DNA from: Paracoccaceae bacterium
GTDB taxonomy: Bacteria; Pseudomonadota; Alphaproteobacteria; Rhodobacterales; Rhodobacteraceae
DNA length: 57,197 bases
NCBI GenBank assembly: GCA_007128135.1
Contig: SKYA01000010.1
Span: forward strand, 1-57,197
Direction of reading: 5' to 3'
Under the pieces are notes generated by a model. It was not told the DNA's origin and did no database searches. It saw only the letters and a program-made list of their open reading frames with translations. A program made the translations under genes and the position numbers. This document shows, in pieces, positions 54,136-57,197 of the stretch. How positions within the stretch are numbered: the stretch's first letter is position 1; every line of letters starts with the position of its first letter.

Positions 54136-54816
54136 CTAACTGGCCTGCGCCGGGTCGAAAACAGATCTGAAGTTGCGCTGCAGGGCGAGGTCGAGGTCGT
54201 CCATCGTCACCGGCAGACCGAGATCGACCAAAGAGGTCACGCCATGCGCGTGGATACCGCAGGGGATAATTCCGTCGAAATGGCCAAGGTCGGGCTCGAG
54301 ATTGATCGACAGGCCGTGAAAGCTGACCCAGCGCCGCAGCTTGATTCCTATGGCGGCGATCTTTTCCTCGCACGCAAGGCCATCCGGCGTCGGCGACTTG
54401 TCGGGGCGCGTGACCCAGACCCCGACGCGGCCCGTCCGCCGTTCGCCGCGGATGCCGAACTCGGCCAGCGTGGCGATCACCCAGTCCTCCAGCTTGCAGA
54501 CGAAGCGGCGCACATCGCGGCCGCGCCGGTTCAGGTCGAGCATCACATAGACCACGCGCTGGCCGGGGCCATGATAGGTGTATTGCCCCCCCCGCCCTGC
54601 CACATGCACCGGAAAGCGGTCGGGTGCGACCAGATCGGCCGGGTTGGCACTGGTGCCTGCGGTATAGAGGGGCGGATGCTCCAGCAGCCAGATTGCCTCG
54701 GGGGCGGAACCCGCTGCGATGCCGGCGACGCGCGATTCCATGGCCGCAAGCGTGGCCGCGTAATCGGACAGGCCCGGCAGGATGCGCCATTCGATATCCG
54801 TGGCGTGCGTCGTCAC
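54136..54816 (-). CDS. lipB: Lipoyl(octanoyl) transferase
   Basis: 226 aa from a GTG with AAGGGAA nine bases upstream; in-frame ATGs up to 15 codons earlier lack such a site. Moves octanoate from acyl carrier protein to lipoyl domains. [30 protein letters not shown], catalytic lysine in [16 protein letters not shown] and the nucleophilic cysteine in [14 protein letters not shown]. Genomic neighbours on the same side are incidental. Confidence 0.94.
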   Translation of the reverse strand: MTTHATDIEWRILPGLSDYAATLAAMESRVAGIAAGSAPEAIWLLEHPPLYTAGTSANPADLVAPDRFPVHVAGRGGQYTYHGPGQRVVYVMLDLNRRGRDVRRFVCKLEDWVIATLAEFGIRGERRTGRVGVWVTRPDKSPTPDGLACEEKIAAIGIKLRRWVSFHGLSINLEPDLGHFDGIIPCGIHAHGVTSLVDLGLPVTMDDLDLALQRNFRSVFDPAQAS

Positions 54817-54971
54817 AGGGTGATTCCCTTGCATGAACATGGCGCCACGGACATAGCGCATTTCTGCATGGCCCGGCCAGACACAGGCATGCTGCGCGAT
54901 CGGGTGATTTTCGCTTTTCCCCCTTCACAAGCGAAAACCGAACGCGTAAAGACGCGCTCACCAAGTCATGT

Positions 54972-55058
54972 GCGGTCGTGGCGGAATTGGTAGACGCGCA
55001 GCGTTGAGGTCGCTGTGGGGTAACTCCCGTGGAAGTTCGAGTCTTCTCGACCGCACCA
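54972..55058 (+). tRNA. tRNA-Leu (anticodon GAG)
   Basis: Acceptor stem GCGGTCG/CGACCGC with encoded ACCA; long variable arm as in leucine tRNAs; anticodon stem CAGCG/CGCTG with loop TTGAGGT, anticodon GAG, reading CUC and CUU codons. A T-run directly after the CCA may terminate the transcript. The next 220 bases up to the ABC ATPase show no gene. Confidence 0.95.
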
Positions 55059-55301
55059 TTTTTTCCCTTTCCTGTCAGGCTGGCGACGTCCCGAGGGCGC
55101 ACAAGGCGCGAGGTGGAAGTCGCTGTTGGCCACTGTCGATGTCGCTTGCGACGCGTGATGTGACGTTTTCTGCATTCGACGTCTTGTTGGGCAGCGTAGG
55201 TGCCCCGGATCGGGTCATGCCGACTTTTGGGTTGCAATCCGGGGTCAGCCTGTTTTTACTGACGACAAGACAAAGAGCGGGTGACCGCCAGAAACAGGGA
55301 G

Positions 55302-56414
55302 ATGACTGTGGTCGCAGCAAATGGTGGCGACGGATTCGTCGTATTCGACGGCGTCCAGAAGAGCTATGATGGCGAGTCTCTGGTGGTCAAGGACCTGAAC
55401 CTTTCCGTGGCGAAGGGCGAATTCCTCACCATGCTCGGCCCGTCCGGTTCCGGCAAGACGACGTGTCTGATGATGCTGGCAGGGTTCGAGACGGCGACCT
55501 CGGGCGAGATTCTGCTCGATCAGCGCCCGATCAACTCTGTCCCGCCGCACAAGCGCGGCATCGGGATGGTGTTCCAGAATTATGCGCTTTTTCCGCACAT
55601 GACCGTGGGCGAGAACCTGTCCTTCCCTCTCGAAGTGCGCGGCCTGGGCAAGTCCAAGCGCGAGGAAAAGATCAAGCGCGCACTCGACATGGTGCAGATG
55701 GGCGCCTTTGCCAACCGTCGGCCTGCGCAGCTTTCGGGTGGGCAGCAGCAGCGTATCGCGCTGGCGCGCGCGCTGGTGTTCGAGCCCGAACTGGTGCTTA
55801 TGGACGAGCCGCTCGGCGCGCTGGACAAGCAGCTTCGCGAGCACATGCAGTTCGAGATCACGCGCCTTGCGCATGACCTTGGCATCACCACGGTCTATGT
55901 GACCCACGATCAGACCGAAGCATTGACGATGTCGGACAATGTGGCCGTGTTCGAGGATGGTCGCATCCAGCAGCTTGACCCGCCCGATGTTCTCTATGAA
56001 GAGCCGCGGAATTCCTTTGTTGCTCAATTCATTGGTGAAAACAATACTTTGGACGGCGTTGTGAAGGAAATCAAGGGTGAGACCTGCGTGGTACAGCTTG
56101 ATGGCGGCGCGCTGATCGATGCCAAGCCGATCAATGTCTCGCAGGTTGGCGAACGGACCCGTGTCTCGATCCGCCCCGAGCGCGTCGAGGCGAACAAGGA
56201 CCGGCTGGATGCAGACGCCCATCTGATCGATGCAGAGGTGATGGAGTTCATCTACATGGGCGATGTCTTCCGCACCCGGCTGAAAGTGGCAGGAAACGAG
56301 AATTTCATCATGAAGACACGCAACGCACCCGATCAGATCCGCCACCGCAAGGGCGACAGGATCCAGATCGGCTGGTTGCCGAAGGATTGCCGTGCTCTCG
56401 ATTGTCCTGAGTGA
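55302..56414 (+). CDS. Spermidine/putrescine-type ABC transporter ATPase (PotA-like)
   Basis: 370 aa. Walker A LGPSGSGKTTCLMMLAGFET, Q-loop GMVFQNYALFPHMTVGENLS, signature QLSGGQQQRIALARALVFEP, Walker B LVLMDEPLGALDKQLREHMQ, H-loop TVYVTHDQTEALTMSDNVAV, then a TOBE domain (~285-370, VSIRPERVEANKDRLDADAH). Typical of PotA/FbpC-like importers. Start ambiguous: ATG here touches an AGGGAG, while a GTG two codons later has better spacing. With the following binding protein it forms a polyamine- or iron-type importer. Confidence 0.92.
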   Translation: MTVVAANGGDGFVVFDGVQKSYDGESLVVKDLNLSVAKGEFLTMLGPSGSGKTTCLMMLAGFETATSGEILLDQRPINSVPPHKRGIGMVFQNYALFPHMTVGENLSFPLEVRGLGKSKREEKIKRALDMVQMGAFANRRPAQLSGGQQQRIALARALVFEPELVLMDEPLGALDKQLREHMQFEITRLAHDLGITTVYVTHDQTEALTMSDNVAVFEDGRIQQLDPPDVLYEEPRNSFVAQFIGENNTLDGVVKEIKGETCVVQLDGGALIDAKPINVSQVGERTRVSIRPERVEANKDRLDADAHLIDAEVMEFIYMGDVFRTRLKVAGNENFIMKTRNAPDQIRHRKGDRIQIGWLPKDCRALDCPE

Positions 56415-56511
56415 CAGCCGGGTCGCGGCACCGAAAACGGTCCGAGGGACAGGACTGTGTAAATCTGCGAGGGGACAACCTCTTGCGGAAACCCAACCAA
56501 GGAGGAATGCA

Positions 56512-57197
56512 ATGTCATCCAAAATGAAACTGGTCGCTCTGAGTTCGGCCGTCAGCGCAATGGCGCTGGGCGCGGCCGCACAGGACCCGGTCTCGCTGAC
56601 CGTCGTATCCTGGGGCGGGGCGTACACGGCCAGTCAGGTTCGCGCCTATCATGAGCCCTTCATGGAAGCGAACCCGCATGTGACCATCATCAACGATGAT
56701 GGCTCGGCCAATGCTCTGGCCAGTCTCCGGGCGCAGGCTCAGGCCGGCAACGTGACCTGGGACCTGGTGGACATGCTGCCGTCGGATGCGCAGCTTGCCT
56801 GTGACGAGGGTATCATCCTGCAGATCGACCACGACGCGATGCTGGCGCCAGCCCCTGATGGCACGCCCGCAAGCGAGGATTTCCTGCCCGGCAGCCTTGG
56901 CGAATGCTTCATCCCGCAGATCGTCTATTCGACTGTGCTGAGCTTCCGTCCCGGTGCTTTCCCGGATGACAACCAGCCGTCGAGCATTGCGGATCTCTTC
57001 GATGTCGAGAACTTCCCGGGCCGCCGCGCGTTGCAGGACCGTCCGGGGACGAATCTGGAATGGGCGCTCTATGCCGACGGGGTCGATCCGGATGATATCT
57101 ATGACGTTCTGAGCACGCCGGAAGGTGTGGATCGTGCCTTTGCCAAGCTCGACACGATCAAGGAGCACATCATCTTCTGGACCGAAGGTGCACAGGC
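56512..57197 (+). CDS. Extracellular solute-binding protein, PotD-like (partial)
   Basis: 228 residues visible, running off the right edge. Signal peptide (KLVALSSAVSAMALGAAAQ), then the PotD/family 1 fold: LTVVSWGGAYTASQVRAYHE, PFMEANPHVTIINDDGSANA, WDLVDMLPSDAQLACDEGII, then PSSIADLFDVENFPGRRALQ. GGAGGAATGC precedes the ATG. Expected cargo: spermidine, putrescine or a related organic cation. Confidence 0.9.
   Translation, partial: MSSKMKLVALSSAVSAMALGAAAQDPVSLTVVSWGGAYTASQVRAYHEPFMEANPHVTIINDDGSANALASLRAQAQAGNVTWDLVDMLPSDAQLACDEGIILQIDHDAMLAPAPDGTPASEDFLPGSLGECFIPQIVYSTVLSFRPGAFPDDNQPSSIADLFDVENFPGRRALQDRPGTNLEWALYADGVDPDDIYDVLSTPEGVDRAFAKLDTIKEHIIFWTEGAQ

Noticed and set aside
55059-55281. 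A gene or second tRNA after tRNA-Leu
   Set aside because: No cloverleaf and no frame with SD or balanced composition.

Overview
The window looks like a chromosomal piece from an alphaproteobacterium of the Rhodobacteraceae (Rhodobacterales). This is inferred from the high GC content, the gene content (single-cysteine DksA, DUF2927 lipoprotein, DUF2244 next to ctaD, MoxR/VWA operon, ScfR-type XRE regulator, RutR-controlled reductive pyrimidine cluster) and the intergenic repeat style. No species can be named from sequence reading alone. There are no rRNA genes, no CRISPR array and no intact prophage. One tRNA-Leu(GAG) gene is present.

Layout. 1-10.1 kb is accessory: a partial PEP-utilising/rifampicin-phosphotransferase-like enzyme opposite a TetR regulator; a glutathione S-transferase opposite a YafY/WYL regulator with a perfect palindrome between them; a 5'-truncated aminoglycoside 3'-phosphotransferase joined to the 3' end of a LysR gene; SRPBCC, GNAT, alpha/beta-hydrolase and MAPEG genes; and a broken LysR gene next to sequence with IS21-like subterminal repeats. 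10.4-28.6 kb is mostly housekeeping: ftsB-like, pgk, tandem cyclophilins, a MoxR-GNAT-DUF2927-54 aa-VWA operon, dksA, an FAD monooxygenase, a retropepsin-like protease, trpB, a PepSY/membrane-LuxR pair, pth, rplY and accBC.

28.8-33.7 kb is a signalling module: an XRE/ScfR-type regulator with a HisKA-like middle, a stand-alone receiver, a two-TM protein and a sodium:solute-symporter-fused histidine kinase. 33.9-44.5 kb is a reductive pyrimidine degradation cluster: preT-preA (uracil to dihydrouracil), RutR-type regulator with a recognisable RutR box, M20 amidohydrolase, dihydropyrimidinase, a 170 aa unknown, and an NMT1/THI5-type ABC transporter with two different permeases. Together they should import a pyrimidine or hydantoin-like compound and convert it to beta-alanine, CO2 and ammonia.

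44.6-57.2 kb holds pepN, a CAP-domain protein, gatCA, a lipoprotein coupled to an AmiD-like amidase, DUF2244-ctaD with an FNR-type box upstream, an orphan Flp-like pilin, lipB, tRNA-Leu, and the start of a PotA/PotD-like polyamine-type ABC transporter that runs off the window. Family assignments are from motif reading, not database searches.
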